From Psychrobacter pygoscelis (lineage in GTDB: Bacteria > Pseudomonadota > Gammaproteobacteria > Pseudomonadales > Moraxellaceae): a DNA stretch of 64,000 nucleotides. The stretch is from NCBI RefSeq assembly GCF_004335015.1, contig NZ_RQRU01000001.1, forward strand, positions 682,001 to 746,000, read 5' to 3'. The notes under the pieces are model-generated. The model saw only the letters and a program-made list of their open reading frames with translations, did not search any database and was not told the DNA's origin. The position numbers and the translations under genes are program-made. Shown here piece after piece: positions 35,035 through 45,000 of the stretch (position 1 is its first letter; each line of letters begins with the position of its first letter).

Positions 35035-35577
35035 ATGAAAAAGATTAGTATTTTATTAACCACTATGGCACTACTTGTAAGTTTAAACTCTGCTTATGCT
35101 CAAGAATGTAATGATAATACGAGAAAAACCGTTCCTGATAGCCGTTTTGAAAATATCAATAATGGTACTGTTAAAGATAAACAAACAGGACTTATTTGGC
35201 AACAATGTAGTATCGGACAAACATTGTTAAATGGGCAATGTAATGGTGAAGCAAGAGATCTTACTTGGAAACAAGCGCTCACTGAAGCTAAAGCCTATGG
35301 TGAAGGCTGGCGACTACCTAATATTAAAGAATTAAATAGTATCTTGGAGCAAAGTTGCACTGATCCTATGTTAAATTTTAAGCACTTCCCAATTGTTAAC
35401 GATAGGTTCGAAGCTCGCTACTGGAGTGCTACACCATCTGTATCTGAAGTAGTACTGCCACGATTTAATATTATTCAAAAAAATAATATTGTTACTCTAG
35501 ACTTAGGGGACGGTTCTTTAGCTATTAATGAGCCTCAAGCAGAGTTTCGTGGTTTAGCAGTTAAATCTGCGGAATAA
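35035..35577 (+). CDS. Exported DUF1566/Lcl-domain protein
   Basis: 180-aa secreted or periplasmic protein. The signal peptide is 1-21 (MKKISILLTTMALLVSLNSAYA, cleavage near AYA-QE). The mature part is a single DUF1566/Lcl domain: DKQTGLIWQQC, LTWKQALTEAKAYGEGWRLPNIKELNSIL, RYWSATP and FRGLAVKSAE. Four cysteines suggest disulfides. It lacks a lipobox, unlike the preceding gene, with which it shares the same domain, and follows it by 44 bp. Probably co-transcribed. Function unknown; a heme- or receptor-associated role is only suggested by location. Confidence 0.78.
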   Translation: MKKISILLTTMALLVSLNSAYAQECNDNTRKTVPDSRFENINNGTVKDKQTGLIWQQCSIGQTLLNGQCNGEARDLTWKQALTEAKAYGEGWRLPNIKELNSILEQSCTDPMLNFKHFPIVNDRFEARYWSATPSVSEVVLPRFNIIQKNNIVTLDLGDGSLAINEPQAEFRGLAVKSAE

Positions 35578-35755
35578 TTTTTTTATTCCTTTACCATAAG
35601 TGATTCTTATTAACCTTTATTATTATTAAAGCTTTGAATAATTACCTCTAACAAGTAACACCACCAACCCACCAGGGGAGGGCCGTGTGACTTCTTTTTC
35701 AGTTACTAAAGACAATCAGTTAATAGTAAACTTTTGTAAGATAAACTATATTAAA

Positions 35756-35770
35756 TGATAATAATTATCA
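35756..35770. promoter_or_regulatory. Fur box, perfect 7-1-7, upstream of the hemophilin-like gene
   Basis: TGATAAT-A-ATTATCA matches all 14 arm positions; the palindrome extends to 21 bp (35753-35773). It is 128 bp before the hemophore start, inside a 320-bp gap (35578-35898) with no other gene. It implies a separate iron-repressed promoter for the hemophore-Slam pair. Confidence 0.87.
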
Positions 35771-35898
35771 TTTACGTGTTACCATGACTTCAGATAAGTT
35801 ATAGATTAAAGAATCTAGCGAAAATATTTAATCTATAAATTTATCTATTAAAGCGTTCTGTAATTAACCACAAACTATAGTCATAGTAAGGAGTTAAT

Positions 35899-36717
35899 AT
35901 GAATACGGTAACCAAAACATTAAGCCTAGCTGTCCTTGGTAGTCTCATGGCAATAGGGACAGCCCATGCAGCAGGATTCGCAGGGGCGTCAAGTGATAAT
36001 GATAATATCTTGATTCGAAATACAGACCCTGTGACAGGACCACATGATACAAATGGTAACGAGCCAGGCATTCAAGTGACTGCTGCAGAGGGTCCGTTTG
36101 GCCAAGCACTACTTAGTTTTGAAACTTATCAAACTCTCGCTGGAATAGATGAGGTCGTTAGTGGTTATAAAGTCTCTACTCTCAACACCTCTGAAATGCC
36201 ACCTAGCCACAGTTCTTTAGGGAACTTTGACTTTGCCCAAGTGCCAAACCAAGATGTGTATTTTGGTGAATGGACAGCTGACCGTAGCAACCCTAGTAGC
36301 ACATATACTGTTTACTATGGTGGTAAAGACAAAACCACTAACTTACCAAGTCGTGGAGTGGCTAAATATAAAGTCAAAGGTATGAATAACTACCATACTA
36401 GTAGACTTATGGTTGGCAATCTAAAAGCTAATTTTAGAACAAATAAAATTGATGGTATGCTACACGACGGAGTCTTTCAAGTATTTATAGACAACAATAC
36501 TATCAACCCTAGTGATGCTAGTTTCTCAGGGAATGCTAAAGCCTACGTAGTAGGTAGACCATTAGATAACAGAGGCAATTCAGAAGGACATTTCTTTGGT
36601 AATCGTGGTAAAAGCCTAGCAGGTATCGCTACTTTTAATAATAGATTATTAAATACCTCTTTTGGTGGTACACGGATAGATAAAGCAAAAGACATCTCTA
36701 ATGTTATATCAAGATAA
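35899..36717 (+). CDS. hphA: Hemophilin-like secreted hemophore, Slam-dependent
   Basis: 272-aa secreted protein with an RBS (AAGGAG) just before ATG. The signal peptide is about 1-24 (AVLGSLMAIGTAHA). The mature start GFAGASSDNDNILIRNTDPVTGPHDTNG and the C-terminal beta-barrel end resemble the hemophilin HphA of Acinetobacter and relatives. The C-terminal part (about 165-260) is an eight-strand TbpB-like barrel signal: AKYKVKGM, VFIDNN, AYVVGRP, then the GHFFGNRGKSLAGIATFNN motif that Slam proteins recognise. Hemophilins bind heme outside the cell and hand it to a TonB-dependent receptor. A Slam follows directly and a receptor precedes it, which strongly supports this. Heme ligands are not identifiable by eye. 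Confidence 0.82.
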   Translation: MNTVTKTLSLAVLGSLMAIGTAHAAGFAGASSDNDNILIRNTDPVTGPHDTNGNEPGIQVTAAEGPFGQALLSFETYQTLAGIDEVVSGYKVSTLNTSEMPPSHSSLGNFDFAQVPNQDVYFGEWTADRSNPSSTYTVYYGGKDKTTNLPSRGVAKYKVKGMNNYHTSRLMVGNLKANFRTNKIDGMLHDGVFQVFIDNNTINPSDASFSGNAKAYVVGRPLDNRGNSEGHFFGNRGKSLAGIATFNNRLLNTSFGGTRIDKAKDISNVISR

Positions 36718-36749
36718 TAAAGCTAAGTAAGAAATGCAGTCACTACTTA

Positions 36750-36782
36750 AACATAAGCCAAACCACCCGTTTGGCTTATGTT
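36750..36782. terminator. Strong 14-bp inverted repeat between the hemophore and Slam genes
   Basis: Stem AACATAAGCCAAAC (36750-36763) pairs perfectly with 36769-36782 around loop CACCC. No T run follows, so it may be a partial terminator or an mRNA-stabilising hairpin reducing Slam expression relative to the hemophore. Confidence 0.65.
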
Positions 36783-36839
36783 GTCTACGCTTATATAGCC
36801 TATAAAACCGTACTAGATGACAAATATAGGACCAATATC

Positions 36840-38441
36840 GTGACCATCCTGTGGCTGCCCCAAAATAATAACAAGACCAAGCGCACATACTTAAATATAG
36901 TGACCAACATAGTGCTGCTATTACCAATTGCTAGCCCTGCCAATGCTGAGATTAATGCCTCTGTCCCAGTAAAAACTAGTCCAATAGAAAATGGCATAGA
37001 TCATATCGAACAACAACAACTACGCAACCAAAGCCAACAACTCGTACAGCAGCAGCAACAACAAATCATTGCCGAAACTGAAAGTCAAAATCCCACAACC
37101 AAAAATACGGTTACTGCCGAAACAACAGACCCGCAAATAGCAACGCGACAAATAGCTCCAGAGACTGCCATATTTATTGCCATTAACCAGCAAAACTGGA
37201 CAGCACTAAGACAAATTGTCCAGCAATATCAACAGCTGGATAGTGCCAACCCAGATATACTGCTATTCGCTAATGCGGCTCTAAATGCCGCAAATGACAA
37301 TATCCATACCGCCATTAGCCAGTATCAACAGCTATTAGCACATCAACCCGACTTTGTACGTGCAAGGCTGGATCTGGCTCGGCTATATTATCAAGACCGA
37401 CTGCTGAACCAAGCCCAAGCTGAATTTGCACAACTTAAGCAAGTCCCAAATATTCCCCCAAGTGTACTCACTAACATCGATGCTTATCTGACAGCCATTA
37501 ATAATCGCCAGCGTATTAATGGCACCTTTGCCATGACGCTCAGTTATGATGACAACATCAAAGACACCTCCACTTCTGATGCCAGCTACTGCTTTGCCTA
37601 TGCGCCAGATGGCACCTGCCTTACCAGTGCTAGCTCTACTGAAAAACCTATCAAAGACAGCAGCATAGGCTATCAGATCAGTCTAAACCGTGACTGGCAG
37701 CTACAAGGGCATCATGGCATCGCAGCTAATGTATTAAGCTATGCTACCGCCTATCAGCATAACAAAAACGACGATAACAATACTGCCACCATCAATGCCA
37801 GCCTAGGCTATCGCTATGCCGATCACAATAGTGAGATCACCCTAGCACCTGTCATCGAATATCACCGTGAAAACCAGCAAAAACTCTATGACGCCAAAGG
37901 TATGCGCTTAGGCATCCAACAAACATTGTCAAAACACGGGGTACAAAAACTCATACCCACAGCTGGCGCACCAAGCTGGTCACTTGACCTAGAGAAGACC
38001 CGTTATCAATATGACAATGGCTATGAAAGTAACGACGGCGACCAGCTATCGGCTTTTGCTAGTCTAGCCATCCCTAGCTCCAGTCAGACCCAATGGGTAC
38101 TATTGGGCGATTACATTGACCGAGATAACGTCTTTTCTGCCAATGCTTATCATCAAAAAGGTATCGGTATTGCCAGCTCTCACCGATGGGATAACGGTAT
38201 CCAAACCACGCTTATCGCACGTCAGCGCTGGCGCAAGCACGATAGCTATAATGCCCTATTGCAAGCTAGACGTGAAGATAAGCAATATATTCTCTCTGCT
38301 AATATGCGCCTACCTAACTTTGCATGGCATGGCTTTGAGCCTAGTATTAGTTATCAATATCAGCGTAATGATAGCAATATTGATTGGCTCTATGATTATG
38401 ACAGCTCAAAGCTAGGGTTAAAGCTGCAACGGGTGTTTTAA
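36840..38441 (+). CDS. hsmA: Slam-type outer-membrane exporter (hemophilin secretion modulator)
   Basis: 533 aa from GTG 36840, chosen because AGGA lies about 8 bases before it and the result is a normal signal peptide (about 1-36, LNIVTNIVLLLPIASPANA). A TTG at 36771 lies inside the hairpin and is unlikely. Next comes a Gln-rich linker, then TPR-like helical repeats (about 90-215: ALNAANDNIHTAISQYQQLLAHQP, ARLDLARLYYQDRLLNQAQAEF), then a C-terminal 14-strand-type beta barrel (DUF560) from about 235 (INGTFAMTLSYDDNIKD), ending LKLQRVF with terminal Phe. Slam proteins move TbpB-like and hemophilin-like clients across the outer membrane. The adjacent hphA-like gene is the expected client. Confidence 0.85.
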   Translation: MTILWLPQNNNKTKRTYLNIVTNIVLLLPIASPANAEINASVPVKTSPIENGIDHIEQQQLRNQSQQLVQQQQQQIIAETESQNPTTKNTVTAETTDPQIATRQIAPETAIFIAINQQNWTALRQIVQQYQQLDSANPDILLFANAALNAANDNIHTAISQYQQLLAHQPDFVRARLDLARLYYQDRLLNQAQAEFAQLKQVPNIPPSVLTNIDAYLTAINNRQRINGTFAMTLSYDDNIKDTSTSDASYCFAYAPDGTCLTSASSTEKPIKDSSIGYQISLNRDWQLQGHHGIAANVLSYATAYQHNKNDDNNTATINASLGYRYADHNSEITLAPVIEYHRENQQKLYDAKGMRLGIQQTLSKHGVQKLIPTAGAPSWSLDLEKTRYQYDNGYESNDGDQLSAFASLAIPSSSQTQWVLLGDYIDRDNVFSANAYHQKGIGIASSHRWDNGIQTTLIARQRWRKHDSYNALLQARREDKQYILSANMRLPNFAWHGFEPSISYQYQRNDSNIDWLYDYDSSKLGLKLQRVF

Positions 38442-38444
38442 GGT

Positions 38445-38483
38445 CTGAATAAGACCCCGTAACAGCCCCTACTACTTATTCAG
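38445..38483 (+). terminator. Possible terminator of the heme locus
   Basis: CTGAATAAG (38445-38453) pairs with CTTATTCAG (38475-38483), 9 bp with a 21-nt loop, directly after the Slam stop. No strong T run. Low certainty. Confidence 0.4.
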
Positions 38484-38506
38484 GAAAATTAATAACGACT
38501 TGTGAG

Positions 38507-38644
38507 CTATAGCCAATCCATCTCTCGCCAATAGCCTTTGACGTGATTCACCTGCCCCGATAATTGATGCTTCTCACGTAAGTATTTTTTAAACCACTTA
38601 GCTTTTTTAACCTCAATTCCTCCCCAAGCGTACTCTATAGATGC
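38507..38644 (-). pseudogene. Short coding remnant in the gap 38442-38940
   Basis: A 45-codon frame on the minus strand ends at TAG (38507-38509) and is closed upstream by a TAA (38645-38647). It reads ASIEYAWGGIEVKKAKWFKKYL and then NHVKGYWREMDW, with protein-like composition but no start codon. It looks like the 3' end of a lost gene; I do not recognise the family. The rest of the 500-bp gap shows only another short protein-like stretch on the plus strand around 38700-38845 (FGVVKISFAKSN, TGTLSYKGRVKHIDTR). The whole gap is probably degraded accessory DNA. Confidence 0.35.
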
Positions 38645-38940
38645 TTATAACAAAAACTTTGCCGGTATCGAACTAAATGATGAAACAGACTTATAAGTAT
38701 TTGGCGTGGTCAAAATATCATTCGCGAAATCAAACGCGGCCAGCGTAGCCGTGACCGGAACCCTCAGTTATAAAGGTCGAGTAAAGCACATCGATACGCG
38801 GATACTTAAGCAGATGCTTGATATAACTTACCGATTAACCATTTAGTATTCGGTTAACTTAAAACTAAATTACTTAAATTACCTAGATAATCTAGCGGAC
38901 GAGCTTCGATAAACGCTGCTAATTCATAAAGTAGCTTTAG

Positions 38941-39600
38941 TTAATGAAGGTCTGACGGCGCCGCCTCACAGGAGCGCACTTTGCTAATGGCCGGTGGGTG
39001 ATTGTCCGTTAAGGTCAGCAAAAACACCTCACAATTTCGGGCTCGAATCGACATCTCAAACTGGCGAAATTTGCGCATATCGCTATTGCTCTCACCTGGC
39101 TGACCTAAAATCCGCCAAATCAACATACTCATCCATAGGCCGTGGGTAAAAACCACATGACTGCCCTCTTCTAGGGTCTTAAAATGCTCGAGTACGCTAC
39201 CGACACGATTATAAAAATTCTTAAAGCTCTCGGCATCGTTACCCGTTAAGCTCTCAGGCTGATGGCTCAACCAATAGTCTTCAGCTATCTGTAGCCGCGT
39301 CTCAAGGCTGGTGCCCGCTATCTTATCAAAGCTCAAATAATCAAACTCTTCTAACCCGTCGATGACCTTAGGCTCAATACCTGTCTTTTGGACGATAGGC
39401 TGGGCTGTCAGATGAGTACGGACGAATTTAGAGACATGGATAGAGTTAATATCATCACCAAGGGTATCAGTCAACCAATCAGCGACCTCGCGGGCCTGAC
39501 TGTGGCCTAAATCTGTCAGCTCAATTTGATGATTAGGCTGAGCTTCACCACCGGCATTAGAGGTGCTTTGACCATGTCTGATAAGATATATCTGTTTCAT
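38941..39600 (-). CDS. Histidine phosphatase family protein (phosphoglycerate-mutase-like)
   Basis: 219-aa protein. The ATG at 39600 follows AAGGA (39606-39610). The catalytic LIRHGQSTSN motif is at about 5-14, with the nucleophilic His8. Arg62 region FVRTHLTAQPIV and the second histidine FTHGLWMS near residue 152 complete the histidine-phosphatase site. The family removes phosphate from small metabolites or proteins; specificity cannot be inferred. It stands alone between the heme locus and the umuC remnant. Confidence 0.85.
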   Translation of the reverse strand: MKQIYLIRHGQSTSNAGGEAQPNHQIELTDLGHSQAREVADWLTDTLGDDINSIHVSKFVRTHLTAQPIVQKTGIEPKVIDGLEEFDYLSFDKIAGTSLETRLQIAEDYWLSHQPESLTGNDAESFKNFYNRVGSVLEHFKTLEEGSHVVFTHGLWMSMLIWRILGQPGESNSDMRKFRQFEMSIRARNCEVFLLTLTDNHPPAISKVRSCEAAPSDLH

Positions 39601-39803
39601 TTTTATCCTTATTATCAAGCGCCAAACTTTAATTCATAATGACTATGAAATAGCATACCGCAATCAAGCGGCTAAGATAAGAACTACTCCGTATAAAACC
39701 CACACGTCATTCATTATCGCCATAGACCCTCGTTCCTCTAGCTAATCTTAGTCACTCTGTTAGCCTAATATAGCAAGCGCCAATACAGTGAGGTTTAATT
39801 GTC

Positions 39804-40112
39804 TAACGGGCTGAGTTGGGCATCAAGATGGGCGCGCCCTACTTTCAAGTCGAAAATTTTTGCGCGGCCAATGGCGTCATGGTATTTAGCTCCAACTATG
39901 CCCTCTATGCCGATATGTCGCAGCGGGTGATGTCAACCTTAGAGACTTTATGCTCCATGGTCGAGGTGTACTCTATCGATGAGGCTTTTCTTTACCTAGC
40001 AGACTATCCTGCCGCCACGCAAGACCTAAAAGCCTACGGCGAAAAACTCAAAAAAATCGTCGAGATGTATACCGACATCCCCGTATCTGGTGTTGGCTCA
40101 TTGATATCTTGA
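39804..40112 (+). pseudogene. umuC: UmuC (DNA polymerase V) fragment
   Basis: Frame RAELGIKMGAPYFQV continues through FSSNYALYADMSQRVMSTLETL and VEVYSIDEAFLYLADY to IPVSGVGSLIS. This is the internal palm/finger segment of a Y-family polymerase, corresponding to about residues 50-150 of UmuC. The catalytic SIDEAF acidic residues are present. Both ends are missing: the N-terminus is replaced by a stop at the start of the segment, and the rest of the polymerase is absent after 40112. It directly abuts the Wadjet operon. A broken umuC often marks an integration or deletion boundary. Confidence 0.85.
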
Positions 40113-40152
40113 TTGTGTTAATTTACCGGCCATAATTATAAGCCTATCCCGC

Positions 40153-40704
40153 TCAAATCTCAGCAGAAAACCCCGCCATAAGCTCATCATAAAAGGCTCG
40201 GCCAGCATCCGATAAAATAAAATGCCCCGTAATGGGATTTTCAAACATGATATGCCGCTCTATTAAAATCGACTTTACACTTTTAAATAAGTCCTCTCCC
40301 ATATTGGCACGCTCTAGTATCTCTTTGGTCTGTGGCATACTTTGTATTTTATTAAATTCGGCTTGGCTTAGCCCGCCACTACTAGCGCTTAACTTCTCCA
40401 ATCGATAATTATGCGTAGTCAGGTATTTGCCTATTAGTAGTAATAGACAATACGCTTTCATGGCAATGTCTGTTTTGCTAATGTCGTGCGCTTGACCTTT
40501 GATAATATAGACATAGTCAGCATTAGCGACTAGGCTAAAGCCGCTCATGGCATATTGATTTTTATAATCCCCTAAATTGTCCATGATTTCCGCGAAAAGA
40601 GGCTCGGGTTCAAACTCGCCATTTGATCCGAGGCGCTGGCGATTAATAATGCGACCATTCATCAAGTGATCGTATATCTTGACACTTTTTTGCATGTTAA
40701 CCAT
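40153..40704 (-). CDS. jetB: Wadjet JetB (MukE/MksE-like kleisin partner)
   Basis: 183-aa winged-helix protein, last gene of a four-gene operon. It has the alpha-helical N-terminus with SVKIYDHLMNGRIINRQ and the C-terminal winged-helix end (ILIERHIMFENPITGHFILSDAGRAFYDELM) expected of MukE/JetB-like condensin subunits. In Wadjet it would join JetA and JetC in a loop-extruding complex that recognises circular plasmids. Its start overlaps jetA by 8 bp, so translation is coupled. The call rests on size, position and partners; sequence similarity alone is weak. Confidence 0.72.
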   Translation of the reverse strand: MVNMQKSVKIYDHLMNGRIINRQRLGSNGEFEPEPLFAEIMDNLGDYKNQYAMSGFSLVANADYVYIIKGQAHDISKTDIAMKAYCLLLLIGKYLTTHNYRLEKLSASSGGLSQAEFNKIQSMPQTKEILERANMGEDLFKSVKSILIERHIMFENPITGHFILSDAGRAFYDELMAGFSAEI

Positions 40705-42076
40705 GGTGCTTACCTTTTGCTGATGCCGTCTGATGATACTGTAGTCTGAGGTACTCTAAATAATATGTCTCATCTTCTAAACGCGCTCGCTGTCTGCTCT
40801 GAGTAATATTGTTTTTATTTAACAGTGGCAAATAAAACTCCAACCCGTACAAAGTATCTAGTAGCGTAAAGTCCGGTAACGTCGCGCGTAGATGGCTGTC
40901 GATTAACTCATGAATATCCTCGATACTCTCACCAGTAGGCAAGCAAGTGGTCAATTGCATAATTCTATTCTTACGCTGCTTTTGCTTATTATCTGGTGCT
41001 TCAGGCGCTTGAGAGATATCAACTTTTGGCTTAAGCGGTTGACGCCATATTTGCTCATAGTAGTTTTTAAACTGTAACATGCTCTTATCAGGATGCCGGT
41101 TAAAGCGGACAGAAAAGCTCTGCTTATGGGCACTTAAACCATCAAAACAGCGCATCTCAGCAATATCCTCAAGCTCAGGGGTCAAATACAAATTCTTGCG
41201 ACCACCATGACGGAAAGCCACAAAGGTTTCCATCAGCTCATTAAAGCGCTGCTCAATTGCCATAAAGTAGCGACGCTCCTCAGACAGACTATATAGATAG
41301 GCCAGCAGTCGCTCAGATAACTCGCGAATGTCTTTATAGTACGAAGTGATCGCTGTCAGCTTATATTGAATCGCGATAGCTAAGGCCTCATTGCCATCGT
41401 CCCGATAATAATGGATTAAGTAATCGACCGCTTGCACGAAATTTAAACTATTTACCAATTGCAGGTCAGGATTAATAAACTCTAAACAAGGCTGAACATA
41501 GCGCTCATGAAGCTTTTGTGCGAGTTGATACAGCTCATTGACGTTATGTTTGCGCTCGCCACTGTCTAACAGCTGATACTGCTCGGCGACTTCATCTACT
41601 TTGTGGTGTAGGACCCTGATATTCTCTTTGATGGTGGTCAGGATTTGACTAATTAACTCCCAAAATAATTGTAAGTGCTCTTGGTAAGTGTCCGACCCTA
41701 TCTCGCTACTGACAATATTAGTAGTAATGTCTAACATCTGCGTGCGCAGCGACTCAAACTTAGCCAAACTTAATTCTTTATTACGTGACACGTCTAAAAA
41801 TATGAGCAAATCGTAGACGACTTTTGACAGTACTAGTGAGCCTTTTAGCTTGTCTCGATGGGTAAATATCCCGCCATCCAGCAAGCTTTGTAGGCTCAGT
41901 ATCGTCTTAAGCGACGCGTCATCTTGGCTCAAGACCTTCTGATTATAAAAGCGCACATAATAGGCTTCGGGGAATTCTAGAGCGCCACCTTGACTGTTGA
42001 TATAATCGATGAATTTAAAAAAGTCATTCTTAAATTTTAATACTGCCCCGATTAAGACATCACGATTAATCAACAT
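40697..42076 (-). CDS. jetA: Wadjet JetA (MukF/MksF-like kleisin)
   Basis: 459-aa, largely helical protein. The N-terminal part is a winged-helix-like domain (VLIGAVLKFKNDFFKFIDYIN), followed by a long helical middle and a C-terminal region with basic QRKNRIMQ and LEFYLPLLNKNN. This fits the kleisin subunit JetA/MukF that bridges the two JetC heads. It overlaps jetC by 11 bp and jetB by 8 bp. Gene order D-C-A-B differs from the A-B-C-D order of type I Wadjet, so this is probably a type II or III system. No catalytic residues are expected. Confidence 0.75.
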   Translation of the reverse strand: MLINRDVLIGAVLKFKNDFFKFIDYINSQGGALEFPEAYYVRFYNQKVLSQDDASLKTILSLQSLLDGGIFTHRDKLKGSLVLSKVVYDLLIFLDVSRNKELSLAKFESLRTQMLDITTNIVSSEIGSDTYQEHLQLFWELISQILTTIKENIRVLHHKVDEVAEQYQLLDSGERKHNVNELYQLAQKLHERYVQPCLEFINPDLQLVNSLNFVQAVDYLIHYYRDDGNEALAIAIQYKLTAITSYYKDIRELSERLLAYLYSLSEERRYFMAIEQRFNELMETFVAFRHGGRKNLYLTPELEDIAEMRCFDGLSAHKQSFSVRFNRHPDKSMLQFKNYYEQIWRQPLKPKVDISQAPEAPDNKQKQRKNRIMQLTTCLPTGESIEDIHELIDSHLRATLPDFTLLDTLYGLEFYLPLLNKNNITQSRQRARLEDETYYLEYLRLQYHQTASAKGKHHG

Positions 42077-45000
42077 TAGCTTGCCTCATAAGCCCGTCAC
42101 TACTAAGCTTGTCACCATCGTCCTTATTACCTTCCGTCATCTTACTGGTCTCATTAGCATCAGTGTCTTTAGCATCAGTATCTTTAGAAAGTGTCTTATT
42201 AACAACGGTCTCACTAGACATGGGAAGTTCACTATCTATATCGGGCTGCTTGCCCCAATAGTTAATGGCCTCAGGCATAATATTTAGTACACAGTCAGCA
42301 ACCTGCGGTGCGTGCTCTAGGACATTGTAGTCGACATGCACCCAACGCTTGACCGACTGGCATACTGAGGTGCGTTGGGTGGGCGTGGCACAAAATGCTG
42401 AAAACCCATGCTGACCAATACAATCAATGATGGTCTTGGTATTGCTGTCGTCAAGGTCACCGATTTCATCAATGATAATGGGCATCTTAAAGGAGCTATT
42501 GGGCATAAAGATACGCCCTAGCAAAATGGCAATGATAGAGGCGGTAATCGTGCTGGTCGTGCCCCCTGACTGTGACTTATCCGTCGTGGTGCCATCGGGC
42601 TTTTGATACTCAAAGCTAATTTTACTAATAATATCTCGCATCTTGAGCAGGCCAGTGCGCTTATTGGCATGCTTATCGACATAGCTGATGAGCGACTGAT
42701 AAAACTCAGGGCCCATCAGTTTGGTTTGGGTGACATCATAGCTCTGATAGAGCTTATACACATGGTTAAAGTCGGCATGTCGGTGCAGCTTTAGGCGAAC
42801 TTGGTCGAGATTAGAGATTTTATGCGAGTTAATCTCTTTGTTAATAGTGGCGATGCTGTCGGTCAATAACTGATGGGCATCGGCAATCTCTTTGAGTTGG
42901 TTACTGATAATATTATTATGCTCAGAGATTTGTTTGCTCTGCATACTTTGTTGGTAGTCGAGTGTAGTAAAGCTGGTATTGTAAGCCTCTACTACCTCAC
43001 CCAGCTGGGCTAAGTCTTGAATCACCGTAAAAGCATCAATGCGCTCATTTGGTACGTCTTTGATAAAACTTTCAATCATGACTTTGATATCCGCACGTTC
43101 AGTAATAAGGCTGTCCGCTTGCCGAGTTAACTCATGCATGATCTCGTCACTTAGCGTTAAGCCATCGCCTGCATGCTCGGCCTCATACTCTGTAGTTAAC
43201 CTACGAATATCCGCTTCACTATAATACGGCTTGCCCGTGGCTTTGGCGATTCTGCTAAGACCTGTCTCATAAAACTCAAACTTACTGCTGCGCTCCTCTA
43301 ACTGCACTTTTTGCGCCCGCGCCATTTGCAAGCGCTGACCGGCTTGTTGCTTCTGCTCTTCAATAGCTCTACGCTGATCTACGACGTCTTGCTGCGCTTT
43401 AGTTTGCTCAGCCAGCTTGTCCCGGTGCGCACCAATATCTATTTGAGCAACGTCATAGCGTTTTAGCGCCTCAATATGGCTAGCCAAGGTCGCTACTTGT
43501 GTATCAATGATAGCCAGACGCTGTCGTCGTGATTCGCCGCTGCCGTCAGCGATAGTGACATTGAGCGCTTTAATCTGCTCATCTGTTTCAGCTATTTTAT
43601 CCTTAAGCCCTTTAATCTCTAGGCGCAGTTGCTCTGCTTGCTGACTGGCGTTATAAGGACTAACGGGCGTGTTTGGCAGTACCGCTTGCGCAAATATTAG
43701 CTGCGGACTGTCCGTAGAAAACATATCGGCGAATGCCTGGATCGTACGCTGCTGCTCGTCTGTTATAGTGACTGCGATAGTGGCAAAATCTCTATTTAAG
43801 CTAACCAATACATCTGCCGTATGCGCAGGCAGTTGGTTTAATAAGAGACTATGCATATTGTCAGCTTTTGCTTGCTGCTTCAGCAAATGCTCTTGGTTTT
43901 GATTATTCTGGCGGATAAGCGCTGCCAACATCTGTGACGTCTGTTCGGCATTGCTTAATGCTTTTTGCTCAGCCATAAGCTGGTCTAATTTGCCCGTCAG
44001 CAAGCCACGTAAAACATCAGCATCCGTCTGTTGGTGCTCAGACAAGACCTGTTCGGCCGTCATTATCTGCTGATTAGTGGCGTTAATAGTAGCTTCAAGC
44101 TGAGTAAGGATACCTTCAAGTCTATTTTGCTGAGCTTGTAAGTCGTCGTATTGCGAACTTAGTTGCTGATGCTCACGCTGAGCTTCTATAAACGCCTTAC
44201 TGGCTTGTTCATACTGGCTGCTATAGCTGTTTTTTTGCTGGGTGAGCTGATGCGACAAAATGGCGTAGCACTTGCCCAGCTGAGTACTTTGCTTATTTAG
44301 CGATTCAAATTTATTCTTGATATGTTCGTAGCGCTCTTTATTGTTGCTTAAGACCTGCAGCTCCTTGCCTTTTTTGACGAGCTGGTGGTACTTCTCTTCT
44401 AAGCTAACAAGGTCGGCGCTCATCTTCTCTTGCGGCCGACTGCGCTTCATCTCAACTAAGGTAGCGATGGCATCGGCCAACGAGTCACTCTCCCCCGTTC
44501 CCGCATCAAACGCCATCTGATAGATATTGCGAAAGGCATTGATCGCGTTTTTATTATTGTCCGACAGCGGCACGATGCAATAGCGACTGTCATCCCGCGC
44601 AAAGTTGTGATACATAAGCTCTACAAGGCGCTTGTCATCGTTGACGTGGATACCATTATGTTGCTTATTAAACGTCAGTAGCTTATTGATACTAATATCG
44701 TCGGCAAAGTTATGAGTATCACTATTCCAAAACAATGGCCTGACCGCCTCATAAGGGAGGGGTAAAAATACGCGATAATAACGGTAATTACCCGCTCGAT
44801 ACAGCACCACACAAGAGCTACCAAGATCATTTTCTATTTCCATCGCCAAAAATGAGCTATCAGACGGAAAATAGAATTCATAGGAATCTTCTTTTGAATA
44901 AGCGCCCGCCTTGCCCTTAAACTGAAATTTTTTATCACAGTAGGTAAAGTCTGTTTCGGGATACAGCATTAACTTTGTCGCGGCAAGGCTTGCCGTCTTG

